Shown here: piece after piece, positions 23,601-35,200 of the stretch
Layout: each line of letters begins with the position of its first letter
Numbering within the stretch: position 1 is the first letter of the stretch
Assembly (NCBI GenBank): GCA_964017065.1
Contig: OZ024784.1
Coordinates: forward strand, 1,022,098-1,086,097
Direction of reading: 5' to 3'
DNA length: 64,000 nt
Source: Haliclona indistincta
Lineage: Eukaryota > Porifera > Demospongiae > Haplosclerida > Chalinidae
The notes under the pieces: model-generated
Databases searched by the model: none
Told to the model about the DNA's origin: nothing
Seen by the model: only the letters and a program-made list of their open reading frames with translations
Made by a program: the position numbers and the translations under genes

Positions 23601-24976
23601 AGCTCACCACGTTATACTCTCTGTCCTTGAGCACTGTCCCAGAGTGGTCCAGTAGTCTAACGGTTCCATCATCAGTACCCAGTGCTATGAACTAGTACAT
23701 TCATGCATTATTATTGTGAAAGGTACTACAGTCTATCAGTTCTTTATTGTTTGCTTGTTGCTTTTTTATTTTGGGTTGTCTACCTATTAGCTCAGCCTCT
23801 TGCTAGCTTGTCAGCCCTGCATTATCTTTGTGCAAATTGAAAACAGAACAAAGGCTAAAATTGCTGTTCGCACTTGGAGGGTTAATCATAGAGCTTTCTC
23901 AGTGCTAAAGTATCTTGCAGATTTAGCATGAATAATCACCTATTAGCTAACCTATGGATCTAGAGCTCTAACAGGCTAGGCAGCTATTAGACAGGGGGGC
24001 CCAGCCTGGTAAACTGCCTAGCTAAGAAATCCAGTTGATGGGTGGGGTTTGCTATTATAATGTGCTCAGTATGTGTTAGCCTGCTCAGCCTATAACTCAA
24101 TGTAGTCTATCTTGCTTCCGGCTGATTGTGCCTCGAGTTATATCACCATAAATTATATATACAGCCAAGACGCCCATATGGAAACACGTTCATTAGTAAA
24201 TTCACAAAGAAGATTTTCTGGCTTGCTTCGCTCACCGATTTTGTGCCCAGTTCTGGCTGGCTACACTGCTGGTAATAATTATGCACTTGGATGCAATTTG
24301 ACACGAGCCAGGGAATTTAGGGGCTTGCCCCCTAGAGCATACCAGGCCTTCCTTGGAGGGACTGGGAAGGACAGGACTGATACAATGTACAGAAACTACA
24401 TAACACGACTGAAAGTGTTTACATGTAGACCACTGCCAAAAGTTGACCATGCAAATTTGGAGGCAAATTAAAGTTATAAAGGAATTTGAGAGCATGCACG
24501 GACGTACTGCGTAGTTAATTATTACTGTCTACCATAATGCATAAACGTAGAAATTCATTCGTTGGGTTATCCATAGGGTGCTCTGCACAGAGCGAAATTT
24601 TTCGTGTATTCCCCATTTTGAGCAACGAAATTTTACCCACGAATAATAATTAGACTATTAGTCATCTTTACAAAACGCGAAAAATTTACATGGGAAATTA
24701 GTTGTTTACCTTTCTATGCACGGCTGTGCACTGGATAACGTTCTTGGAGTCTCCGTCCTGGCCTTGCTGGAGAGCGTTGACCACCTCCTTAGCAAACCGC
24801 TTGTACTTGAGCACAGGCTCTTTCTCCTCCTTCTCTGACTCATCGCTCTCCTCTGACTCATCGCTGTCATCAGACCAGTCTTCATCATCAGTTTCAGAGG
24901 AGCCAACAGTATACTCGTCCTCGTCTCCTTCTTCATCTTTATCAGCTGATTGTTCCAACTGCTCTGCAGCAGACAT
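15137..24976 (-). CDS. VPS41: VPS41, HOPS/CORVET-type vacuolar sorting subunit, C-terminus missing
   Basis: VPS41 tethers late endosomes and lysosomes as part of HOPS. I rebuilt 28 phase-consistent exons (about 803 residues): 24976-24710, 23691-23608, 23516-23442, 23390-23325, 22596-22531, 21348-21217, 20475-20411, 20362-20287, 19974-19896, 19855-19782, 19735-19691, 19474-19321, 19066-18999, 18938-18885, 18361-18299, 18224-18163, 18112-18028, 17916-17824, 17672-17601, 16942-16887, 16834-16787, 16668-16572, 16514-16458, 16340-16272, 16126-15989, 15501-15447, 15395-15255, 15204-15137. The acidic N-terminus, the WD40 part ([18 protein letters not shown]) and the clathrin-repeat part ([32 protein letters not shown]) match the family in order. 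The last ~150 family residues, including the RING, are not found. Most introns are 50-350 bp; the longest (22530-21349, 24709-23692) are about 1 kb. Confidence 0.93.
15748..15924. mobile_element. pogo/Tigger-like MITE in a VPS41 intron
   Basis: The ends are cagtggaacctctctaa and ggttccactg in inverted orientation, flanked by TA on both sides, as expected for Tc1/mariner-pogo type elements. It is 177 bp, has no transposase, and lies in the intron between 15989 and 15501. Confidence 0.8.
16128..16212. repeat. (GA)n microsatellite abutting a VPS41 splice acceptor
   Basis: On the transcribed minus strand this is (CT)n running straight into the acceptor of the exon that starts at 16126. It therefore serves as the polypyrimidine tract. 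It continues leftward in the transcript into GAGG and GAGT/GAGC variants. Confidence 0.95.
16671..16724. repeat. (GA)n microsatellite abutting a second VPS41 acceptor
   Basis: This (CT)n on the minus strand ends at the acceptor of the exon that starts at 16668. It is the same arrangement as at 16128-16212. Confidence 0.95.
17709..17790. repeat. (GTGA)n microsatellite in a VPS41 intron
   Basis: The tract is a run of gtga units with some gaga interruptions. It lies between the exons ending at 17824 and starting at 17672. The apparent Ser/Leu/Thr-rich reading frames over it are artefacts of the repeat. Confidence 0.95.
18366..18805. repeat. ~25-bp minisatellite in a VPS41 intron
   Basis: Tandem units read aacagatcacacacaatggt plus atagg, with shorter variants (aacatggcacacacagtgg) at the left end. 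The array fills most of the intron between the exons at 18938-18885 and 18361-18299. It is noncoding. Confidence 0.95.
19984..20240. repeat. Degenerate GAGT/GAGA microsatellite in a VPS41 intron
   Basis: It consists of gtga and gaga runs with interruptions, just upstream (in the transcript) of the acceptor for the exon starting at 19974. On the minus strand it is a long C/T-rich tract. Confidence 0.9.
20518..20641. repeat. (CA)n microsatellite in a VPS41 intron
   Basis: It is an imperfect (CA)n tract with regular cgca interruptions, located upstream in the transcript of the exon starting at 20475. Confidence 0.95.
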
Positions 24977-25191
24977 GCTTCACCTGATCATGAGTTCAGG
25001 GTTGGGCTTCACCATGTAACGACATCCCATTATTAATTTTTCTTGGCGCCAAAATTTAAAATTTATGCTTTCTGCGCTGCTACATGTAGCTAGCTATCAC
25101 TACCAGGATAGTTGTGCAGAAGTTCGTCCTCCTTCTTCTTGGAGGCTGCAAACACGCCAATGTTAACATATGGCTCATGCACATACTGACA
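24977..25191 (-). promoter_or_regulatory. 5' flank of VPS41, cut off by a LINE
   Basis: About 215 bases separate the VPS41 start codon from the poly(A) tail of the LINE. The core promoter must lie here, inside the LINE, or beyond it. No clear TATA box is placed with confidence. Confidence 0.4.
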
Positions 25192-25276
25192 TTTTTTTTT
25201 TTTTTTTTTTTTTATATTTATGCAAATGCAAAGGAGGCATAATGTAGCTAATAGCTAATCAAAGCATGCACCCAAA

Positions 25277-28112
25277 TTATGCAAAGAATAGAGATAAATA
25301 GTGTTTAAACAAGTTCAGAGACTCAGCATGTGCCCAACTAGGCAATTGGTTCCATATCCTAATTGCGCTTGGAAAAAACGAGTTGTGATAGGCATTGGTT
25401 CTTGCTGAGGGTATATGGAGACAAGGAGAGTTAGGTGAGGAGTGTCTTCCACGATATGGCAGTAGGATACCAGGAGGAAAGTAAAAGTGACCATGATAAA
25501 TTTTATATAGTACAGAGAGCTTTAAATACATCCTTCTGTTCTCCAGTGTTGGTAGGTCAGCTAACTCAAGAAGGTCATAATAGTCATTGTCCCAGGATTT
25601 AAGACATATTTTAAGACCAAACTTCTGCACTTTCTCAAGCTTGTCAATATCCTTAGCAAGATGAGGGGCCCAAACCGGGACTGCATATTCGAGATGTGGA
25701 CGAATCAGAGCTCTGTACAACTCGATCATGCCCTTAGTGTCTATTAGCCCATAGAATCTCCTGTAAAGAAGACCCAGTAGTTTTCTTGCTTTCTTGCAGA
25801 CAGTGTCAATATGAGGTGACCAGCTCAATGAAGAGGAGATGAGCACACCAAGATATTTAAAAGTCTCAACTTGCTCCAGTGCACTACCACCTAAGCTGAG
25901 AGACAATGGTTGTCTTGGACGTCTTTTCCTTGATATCAGCATGCATTTACATTTCACCGGGTTAAATGACAAATGATTATCATCAGCCCAGGCTTTCATA
26001 GTGTCAATGTCACCCTGCAGGCAGTGTAGATCAGGAGCAGAATTTATTGGCTTGAAAAGCAGCATATCGTCTGCAAAGAGGTTAATCGTGCAATTTGCTG
26101 ACAGCTGTTGTGAAGCCACATCATCGATATAAAGGAGAAATAATAGTGGTCCAAGGACTGATCCTTGAGGGACACCAGACAGAACATGGATGTTTGATGA
26201 AGATGCTCCATCACAAACAACATGCTGCCTACGTTCAGTGAGATAGCTGCAAATCCATTGGGTGATTTTGGAATCAATGCCAATACTACAAAGCTTGCTC
26301 AGCAGCGGCCTGTGGGGAACCGTGTCAAAGGCTTTTCGAATATCAAAGAAGACAGCACAGACTTCTTGACCTTCTTCCAAAAGTTGAAACCACTGATTGG
26401 TGACATGGAGTAAAGCTGTTACAGTAGATTTACCATGCTGAAAACCCCATTGTTTGTTAGAGAGAAGATCATTTTCATAGAGATAATCAGCAAGAAGAAG
26501 ATAGAGGTGTCTTTCTAACAGCTTGCTCACGACTGATAACAAAGAAATTGGTCTAAAGTTAGCAGCTTCTCTTAACTGCTTTTTTGACTTGGGAATGGGC
26601 ACAACAGAGGATATTTTCCAGGACTGAGGAAATGTGGCAAGGTCGATCGAGATATTGAACAGCTTGGCAATCGATGGAGCGATACTAGCGGCTGTAGCTT
26701 TAAGCATCTTGACAGAAATCCCATCAGGTCCACTGGCTTTTTGAGAATCGAGAGCATTGATGAGAGCTTCTATCTGACTCGGAGCACAGAGCAAGTCGTC
26801 TGAGGGGGCGTTGGAACGCAGCAGATCAATGTCAGCTGCAGTCAGAGGGGATATGGAGGAATTAAAACAGGATCCAAAAAAGTTGTTCAACATTTCCGCT
26901 TTAGTCTCTTTTGTTTTGGCAAGCTGTCCCTGATGATGAAGTTCAGGAATAGAATTTTGTTTTTTGCTAAGAAATTTGATGGCTTTCCAGAAGGATTTTT
27001 TGTCTGCTAAGTTGATTCTCTTAAAGTATTCTTTCTTGGAAGATCTCATCATTTGAACAACCCTGCTACGAAGCTTTTTAAATTTTGCGAAATCCTTGGA
27101 TTTGCCGGACCTCTTGGCTGACTGAAATACATTATTGCGCAATCTGATGTAGCGTACAGTATTACTGTTTAACCATGGGACATTATTATGCTTACGTAAT
27201 GTCTTCTGGGGAATGCACGCCCTCATGATTTCCAAAAATTTGTTGGTCCAGTTCTGAGTGGCTAGATCAATATCTCCTTTATCAAGGATAGAGTCCCAGT
27301 CTGTCTGATCAATTAGCTGGTTGGCTCTGTTGAAATCAGCAAGGTCATATCTCCAGATTTTCCTTGGGGGTTGGATAGCTTGTTGGAAAGTAACTTTCCA
27401 TTTCAAAACTAGACTGATGCCAAGATGATAGGAACACTTGTCTTGGTCAGCAAGCTGGGGCGTAGTAGTGCACTGAAGGACATGGTCAAGTGAAGATACG
27501 AGGGCTAGATCAATCATGGAGTTGCTGTCAAAATTGAAATGAGTTGGAGTTCGGACAACCTTGGTAAGTGAAAAATACCGGAGAATTTCATTGAGTTTAC
27601 AAAAATAAGGATGATCTCTGTTACAAAATTAATATTAAAGTCACCAATGAGTACAAAACTAGAATAACTATGAGGAGAAAGCTCTTGGAGAGCAGAATGC
27701 AAATGATCAAAAAAACTAACTGAAGAAGAGGGTGGGCGGTACAAAACAGAAATACAATGTTTACCAGAGCTATGATTAGAACTGACAGAAATAGATAACA
27801 ATTCCAAACCATCACTACTAATAGAAAGATGCTTGCAAATTAATGATGAATGAATGAACATTAAAACACCACCACCATTCCTGTTGCGATCAAGCCTGAT
27901 AATCTGATAACCATCAATGCTGATTTCATCATCAGATATATCAGGTGACAACCATGATTCCACAATACAAATAATAAGAGGATTTCTAGCAACAGCTTCT
28001 GCTCTTAAATGATCAATTTTTGGAAATATGCTCCTTGCATTAAAATACAAAATTGATAAAGAGGATAATGTGGTGGAAGCAGAAGTATTGCTATGACTTA
28101 CAACATCATGGT
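25277..28112 (-). pseudogene. LINE ORF2: endonuclease and reverse transcriptase, one frameshift
   Basis: The endonuclease half (about 28112-27630) has IVESWL, RNGGGV and LIGDFNIN. The RT half (from about 27630 to stop at 25277) has NFRPISLL, SGVPQGSVLGPLLF and the FADD catalytic box. A single-base shift near 27630, right after GDFNIN, separates the two halves; apart from that the frame is open end to end. One lesion in roughly 2.8 kb suggests a young insertion. A sequencing error at this one base is possible. Confidence 0.88.
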
Positions 28113-28859
28113 TTATGTTGGAGGTTGTGGAGTTTGGCCAACGACCAAAAAAGACTGACCACAGGAGATTTCAGCAGGAGGGCTAGGATCTGATTCAAAC
28201 CTTTCCGGTGTGAGAGTTGCAATAGAAGAGTTGGAATTGGGGAAAGATACAGTAGCAGTTGAGGGAGAGTTAGGGGGAAGTACGAGAGAACTTCGGATGG
28301 AAGCCACAGCTGTAGTTGGTGTAGTCGGAATTGTAACATCATCATTGTTAGGAACAATTGGGGTGACAACAGTGTCGTTAACAACAGTGTTTGCATAGCT
28401 CAGTAAGGGCTGCAATTTCCACCCAGTTTGTATCTCTATTTTGGACCATTCTGATTCTAGGAGATCAATGGCAGCTTTATTACCACGCACCACGAACCAC
28501 CATTTTTTAGTGACTCCATTGTGTACTTGATACTTTCTCCTCACACTGAGAGAGTCCAGCTTTTCCACCACTCGCTTGATGGCATTTAAAACAATTGCTG
28601 GAGTAGCGGACTTCATGGTACCCCAGATTTTCTTCGCATTTTTCACTGGAATACTCGGTTTTTTCCCTTTGCCCGCTTGAGATGGTGGCTTAGTGAGATT
28701 AGCATCAGCAACTGGATTAGGCATGCGTGACTGCTTTCCTCTGCCCTTTCTCCCTTTCACACTCTGGCTAGCATGAGTTGAATCAGAATCGCCATGCTGC
28801 AGCTTCTCTTGCAAGGTAACCACGGAGCCTTTTAAGACATGAACTTCATCCATGATCAT
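28113..28859 (-). CDS. LINE ORF1-like protein
   Basis: It is 248 residues, with a Lys/Arg/Gly-rich middle (KGRKGRGKQSR), a more ordered segment with paired tryptophans (KKWWFVV), and a Ser/Thr/Pro-rich end. It ends immediately before the endonuclease frame. The order fits a LINE ORF1, usually an RNA-binding chaperone; I see no CCHC knuckle. The start at 28859 is the first ATG of the open frame. Confidence 0.75.
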   Translation of the reverse strand: MIMDEVHVLKGSVVTLQEKLQHGDSDSTHASQSVKGRKGRGKQSRMPNPVADANLTKPPSQAGKGKKPSIPVKNAKKIWGTMKSATPAIVLNAIKRVVEKLDSLSVRRKYQVHNGVTKKWWFVVRGNKAAIDLLESEWSKIEIQTGWKLQPLLSYANTVVNDTVVTPIVPNNDDVTIPTTPTTAVASIRSSLVLPPNSPSTATVSFPNSNSSIATLTPERFESDPSPPAEISCGQSFLVVGQTPQPPT

Positions 28860-29293
28860 AGGTCCATGACATCCATGACATTGATCATAGGTCTAGTGCT
28901 AGGGGTCATGGACTCAAAAATCTAAATGCCCTGTACAGACTGGGTTCAGCCTAGTGAGCTGTACTGGAACAACAGTATAGCATATGAGCTTTTTTGCTTT
29001 AGTGGTTCTGTCGAATACGGGAGTAAAATTAGCGAATTCCTAAACCGCCTCAGATCTTTTTTGCAGATACCATTCCAGCTCAGGAGTAGAGATAGGTCCC
29101 TTGCCAGATTTGCACTAGGCCCGGATTGTACGTGTTCTGTTCTGAAATAGCATCGGGTAATTAACTATTATAAGAAATGTATTAATTTTTGGTTGCCGGA
29201 AACCTAACTATAAATACTGTTGTAAATAATTATAATCTGAAAACCACATTAATCAAATGATCGTACAAACACTAAAAATGACACAAATATATT
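28860..29293. other. Spacer between LINE and kinase gene
   Basis: This 430-base stretch contains short local repeats of ccatgacat/gatcatagg next to the LINE 5' end (28850-28910). I find no conserved coding sequence. It is probably 3' flank of the minus-strand kinase gene that ends at 29294. Confidence 0.5.
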
Positions 29294-32200
29294 TTACTGT
29301 CTCATTTTTGATAGAAGACGAGTCTGCAGCACCTGCATCATAAAATAAACAAATCAGAATCCATAGTTACAGCCATCAATGTAGTCTATATACCTGATTA
29401 GATGACTTCAACTGAGCATTCCATATCTCTAGTTCCATAGCATTCTTGCTTTGGTGAGGTACGAGAAATTGTTGACAAGTCAGTTCCATCCTCCTCACCA
29501 GGTCTCTACTGGTGGGTCGCTGGTCAGGAGTGTCACTCAGACACTGAACAACAGTAGCATAGAGAGGATGACGAGGACCACCCATCTGATCCAGTGCTGT
29601 ACGACGCTTACCAACTTGCACTTGTTGTTGGGCAAAGTCTATTCCTGTCACAGTTTTATCAAGCACAAGAGGTGCCTTTTGGTTGACCAGGTATATTGCA
29701 AGATGACCGAATGAGAACACATCTAGTTTATCATCATACTTTGGTGAGTCACCCCAACTTTCAGGAGACATGAAGTCCTGAGCTCCTGGACATACTGTTC
29801 TTGTTCGTTGCATCGCTACTTCTCTGTCAAACAGCTTGGCCACTCCGAGGTCAGCAATCTTTGCTCTGAGAGACTCAGTGAGCAGCACATTGCCAGCATT
29901 GAGGTCACGATGTATGATGGGGATGGAGTGGAGGTAGGCCAGACCATAGGCCACATCTCTGAGGATCCTGGTCTTGTAAGGGAGAGGGATGTTGGGGTAT
30001 GTCTTCATGCATTGTTCCAGGTCCATGTGCATGAACTCCATGATGAGACTGATGTCTGCCTCGTCATGACCATAATGGACTCCCATGAACTGGACCACAT
30101 TAGGATGACGCAGATTACTCAGCAGATCACATTCTTGTCGAAAACGATCAACAACTGCTTTCCTTTCCTCTTTTCTCACTTGTTCTTGTCCTCCTCTCCC
30201 GACCAGAATATCGTGCAGACGCTTGGCAATGCAGGGAACACCATTGACTCGTACCTCGAACACCACGCCATAGCTACCTTGTCCTCTCTTCTCGCCTTCA
30301 CTGAGACCCTCGACGTCAACTACAGTGGTGGTATGTTTACCTCCCTTTGCAACCAGTTGCTGCTGTATTTTCTATACAAAGAAAGATAGATCTTATGAAC
30401 ACAATCTGTGCACTGTATAGTTCAGCAACATAATTTATGTATAGCTATGCATAATTATGTGCACGCTTTCTCAGGCATACAACCACCCGGTTACTGTAAC
30501 AATGTTATTACAGTGAAACCTGTCTAAAGCGACCACCTAAGGGCCAATTCCGACTGGCTGCAATAGACAGGTGGACTCTGTAGGCTGTTACCTGTGAAGA
30601 GCGACCACTACCGAATGTGACCTCATTAGACAGGATTCATGCATTTATAATGTGCAATTAATTCAAAATATGTAGCTAACAGAAAACTCTTCACAACTAA
30701 AATAAATTACTTATTTTTACAATGAATTGACTGATATTCAAGCTGGTTTCGATAATTATTAAATCAGAGCTCCTGGACATACTGTTCTTGTTCGTTTCAT
30801 TGCTACTTCTGCTGACCTCGGAGTGGCCAAGCTGTTTGACAGAGAAGTAGCAATTAAATTAGTGAAAAAGTCCTCCAGTACAGTTTGTTTCACAGAAATA
30901 CTTCTTAGCTTAGCAGTGTCGAGTCAACGGCAACTGATCGTAACTGTTCGCGCCAGTCAGCATGCAGTAATCAGTAACCACGCCTAATTGCCACGCCTAC
31001 TGGTCGTAATTGACAGTGTAGTTTTGTACACTGCGTGCTGGTACGTGCAGTCGTTGTCCACATTAGGCAGGTGGTCGCTGTAGACATGTTGGCTCTAGAT
31101 GTTTTCTATAGCTGTTGTTTGGGGAATTTTGTCGCGGACGCTGGAGAGAGGTGGTCGCTCTATGCGAGTGGTCGCTAAGACAGGTTTCACTGTATCACCA
31201 TAAATCACACCGTGAATAGCCTAGGAGACATAAGCCCTTGTTGGCATTTCAGGTCTCGACCATTTGTGAAATCCTATGCATTTTGGAACAAGCTAAAATT
31301 AATTAGAGAACATACAAAAATATAAAAATTATGAGTATAATAAATTAGAGCGGATTTACGTAAACATAACTTTTTTGCAAACTTGCTTAAGGGGACGGTT
31401 ACCACTTTGCCTCATTAACCCTCTTACCGCGATTAATTGTAAACGTTGCTCCACCCACGTCACGCGATGGCTGTTTTTGAATTGTGACAGCTATCTCGGT
31501 ACTGCGCTTTGTCTCTGCTCTGGACGCTTCAGCGCGGAAGCTAGAGGTACGACAATGTTTTCTCAACCTGTACTATGTCCTGGGCTACTGTTATTTGTCC
31601 ATCAAAGCTTGAGTTGGACCGTCAAAGCTATCTGCTACCGTCATTCACTTACGCGAGCAACTATTCTTCGCTTCTTCCCTACACCACGCAGCGTAAGCTG
31701 TACCAGGAACCTTCTGTGTTGTTCAAAACTGGACCTTGGCCATTGTGGAAGACTGTTTGAGCGTGATAACGACATCATCAACGGCTTTCAACTTGTACCG
31801 GGCGTGTCTAACTCCACCTACCTCACCGCCATTTTTCCATTCATGTTGCTGTAACTTGGAGAGCAGTTTGTGCCGCTTCTACTCGCCTCTGCGTGTTTGC
31901 TACAGCTAAGTGAGTGTTGTCTATCATACTAGTGTACTCCAGAGCTTTGCTAGTAAACTTTTAAGCTTTGTATGACCCGTCAAAGCTACTCGTCAGCAAG
32001 TGATGGCGGACGAGTGAGTTGTCACGCTTCTCCTACGTGTTGCTCTGTGTACACGGCAACTACAGCCTCTTAGGATGTTTAGAACTTGACCATGGTCATT
32101 GTGGGAGCCTTTTTGTGTGTGTTACTAAGCACAACTGCTGTTGACAGCCCTGTTGGAGCTCATTTTCTGCCTCAACTAGAACAGAAATAATTTCCAGGAG

Positions 32201-35200
32201 AACACAGCTTTGTTGCTGCACACTTTGTATCACTATTTTACACTTCCAACAGCTTAGTAAGTGTTATAAACTTCTGGTTTGCCTTGAGCTATCTACTAGC
32301 AAGCTATTGAGTTATTTGTGACAACCAGGTGAGTACATTTTTATACTTATTGTGCCAGCAAAGAACACTGCTTTCTCTGTACAGCGTACGTGAGCGACGT
32401 GTGTATCGTCAGGATGCTCAGGCTTGCTATGGACGATTGTAATCTTTAAAAAGGTGAAAATAGAATGTATTTATCTTGTGTATAATGTTTGTTTTGCTTG
32501 TGTGTGCTTGGTGCTAGTGTCTCTTACATTATAACCAGTAAACCATGTGTGTCGTCTTGGCTGAAAAATGTCGTGATTGTTGTGTGCATTGTAGCTTGAT
32601 GGCAGTCATGGCGTGTGCATTGTAGCTTGATGTTAGTCATGGCAGTAGTTAGTGTGTCATACACTTCAGTTGTACAGTTATATACTCATGTTATCAGTAT
32701 TATTAGCCTCTTCTCATCTATTACAGTGCTGAGAAACTACCATGCTATCTGCTGATACCTTGACGTGTTTTTGCTGTCTGCTCAAGATCAAAATCTTGTT
32801 CAAGCTTTCCATTACTTTTATGTTGATTGCTGTGATTGATAATAATATTCAAACACACACCACCCTCTTCTGCCTGAGTAGCAAACTGTCTGTGAAAGCA
32901 AGTACAGCACTCGTCTCAACAGCAAAGCTGTGTAGACACTGTACTATTGCAGCAAGAAGCTGTCAATTATCACTGCTTGGTGGGCGTTTGTTTACACAGA
33001 CTAACGAGTGTTAGAAACCACAATAAACAAGTTAGAATACTATAGCAACTATGTTTCAACGTTGCCAAGGAGTTTTGGCAGCAACAAAGTAAGTTGGCTG
33101 GCGCTAGCGGTAGCTGTTTCGAGGTAACGAAGACGCGCATATATATATGCGCGTCGCGTATACGGGTGGATTTCATCGCGCATAAATATATGCGCGTCGC
33201 GGTAAAAGGGTTAAATATTCATAAAATAATATTAAATCATAGTGTGAAGACAAAAAGCGCTATAAAGCTAAGATAAGCTTTATTGAATGCACCATCGACT
33301 TATCTATGTATAAAATAGTCCAGGTCAACAACTGCTACAGTAGAATAAGCCGGTATTGCGCCAAAGTCGACTCGCTATAAAACTGAATTTTCGGCGCCAA
33401 ATTTCTTGACGAGCGTGCTAAGGCAAGAAGCGAAGTACACACCAAACGCTTCCTAAGGATAAACTATAGGTCCGTATCTATACTGGAAAGAATAGAAGCA
33501 TCTTGTTTCCGAAAAATTCCCAATAAATGGCTTAAGGAAGACGCTGAAACACGCCATTTTAGCCATTTATTGGGAATTTTTCGGAAACAAGATGCTTCTA
33601 TTCTTTCCAGTATAGATACGGACCTATAGTTTATCCTTAGGAAGCGTTTGGTGTGTACTTCGCTTCTTGCCTTAGCACGCTCGTCAAGAAATTTGGCGCC
33701 GAAAATTCAGTTTTATAGCGAGTCGACTTTGGCGCAATACCGGCTTATTCTACTGTAGCAGTTGTTGACCTGGACTATTTTATACATAGATAAGTCGATG
33801 GTGCATTCAATAAAGCTACTTCATGGCAACCACGGCGCCCGCGCAACAGGCTACATTGTAGAATGGCTTGGTAATTATATTCATAACAGCCAGCTGTTTT
33901 GCCAAGGAAAACAACTGAAGTATCGAAACTTCTCACCAAATTTAAGCAGAATCGTAGCATCTTATAATGGCTAACCTGGACGAGTGTGTAGCTGAGCACA
34001 TTTTCTAGGTCGTGTCGGATGGTTTTGTGGAAATTCGTTCTTAAAATTTAGGTAGCTCTGGCTTTGTGTAGCCCACTGGCGTATTCTCGACGATATAAGC
34101 TCATAAATCAGATAAAAGAAATAATTTTCGGAAAAGCATCCGACACGACCTAGAAAATTGTAATAGCTTACTATTGGGCTGCTGATCGTGGTCCTGCTAG
34201 CCGCTCACGTTCACAAATTTGGTGAGAAAAATTGCTACCACGTTCGTGTAAGCCGTGCACTTCGTGCTCTACAGATTTTGCCGAGAGTTGTTTTATATGC
34301 TAGGACGCATAGTATGATGCTTCGCAGCGAGTTTTGCACTGCTTGGATCTTTCAGTCGGACGTTCTGAGCCCTCTAAAAATCTCATTAATATTCATAGCG
34401 AACGGGTGCCCGCCACCTTAAGGTGGCAGTGCACGTAGTTAATATTCAACACCCACGCAACGTGCATTTTTCTAATAACTACTTTATAACTACGGCAATT
34501 TACATAACAGTATGGCAAAGATAATACATTAAGTGTCTGTTTTTTTTGGTTTTTTTAGAGGGAAACCAAAAATAAATATAATAATAATTTGAAAAGGGAG
34601 ACTTGCACGACGGGAAAATCAGTTCAGAACAGTGTCACTGAGAGCTCTATACCCTGGCTAGGGCACACTAAAACTCCAAGGATCTACCAGAAAGGGGATG
34701 ATGATTCTCTGGGCAATGTCTGGATGATCGAGAGCCCCTCAAGCACATGATTGCTGATCTCAGGAGAGAAAAGTTAGTCTTGCATCGTATCCACTCCATC
34801 ACTTTGCTGTAGGGCTTTGACCATTTGTCTGCTAGCAAGGAAGCTATTCTCTTGAAGACTGTTGTAGCAGTATTTCCTATGCCCTCTCCCGTTGAGAATA
34901 CTAGGGGAGAGAATGATCTGTGCTTAATTTGTCTTACACGCTGATCTTAGGCTATGCGCTTCTCTTGCTCATTTCGGGTGTAGCATTGAAGTGTCTGTAG
35001 CTGTTATCTCGACTGTCGAGCAACAGATCAACGTGCTTCAAGTGCAGCAGCATCTTGCCCACAGACGTATAGAGCGAATTTCCATAATGCGATCTAGAAT
35101 TTTTTTTAATAGAATTTTTCTGGTCTAGGCTTGCTGTTTTGCAGGGTTAGCAAGGGAGTATCAAAAAATCGCTCTATACGTCTGTGCGCGCTGGAATTTT

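Larger units (their letters stand above)
25192..28859 (-). mobile_element. CR1/L2-like non-LTR retrotransposon (LINE)
   Basis: The element reads on the minus strand: a first reading frame, an endonuclease region, a reverse transcriptase, then a poly(A) tail (poly-T 25192-25213 on the plus strand). Family placement (jockey/CR1/L2 group) is inferred from the FNARSI-PKID endonuclease start and the C-terminal RPHLEYAVPVW segment. I could not find a target-site duplication. It lies between VPS41 and the neighbouring kinase gene, in the same orientation as both. Confidence 0.92.

Noticed and set aside
24232..24495. Overlapping frames on both strands in the first VPS41 intron
   Set aside because: No family is recognised and the frames lie within an intron; probably chance or an old repeat.
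31375..31854. 159-residue plus-strand frame
   Set aside because: It starts outside and runs into the left end of a TTAA element; no domain is recognised.
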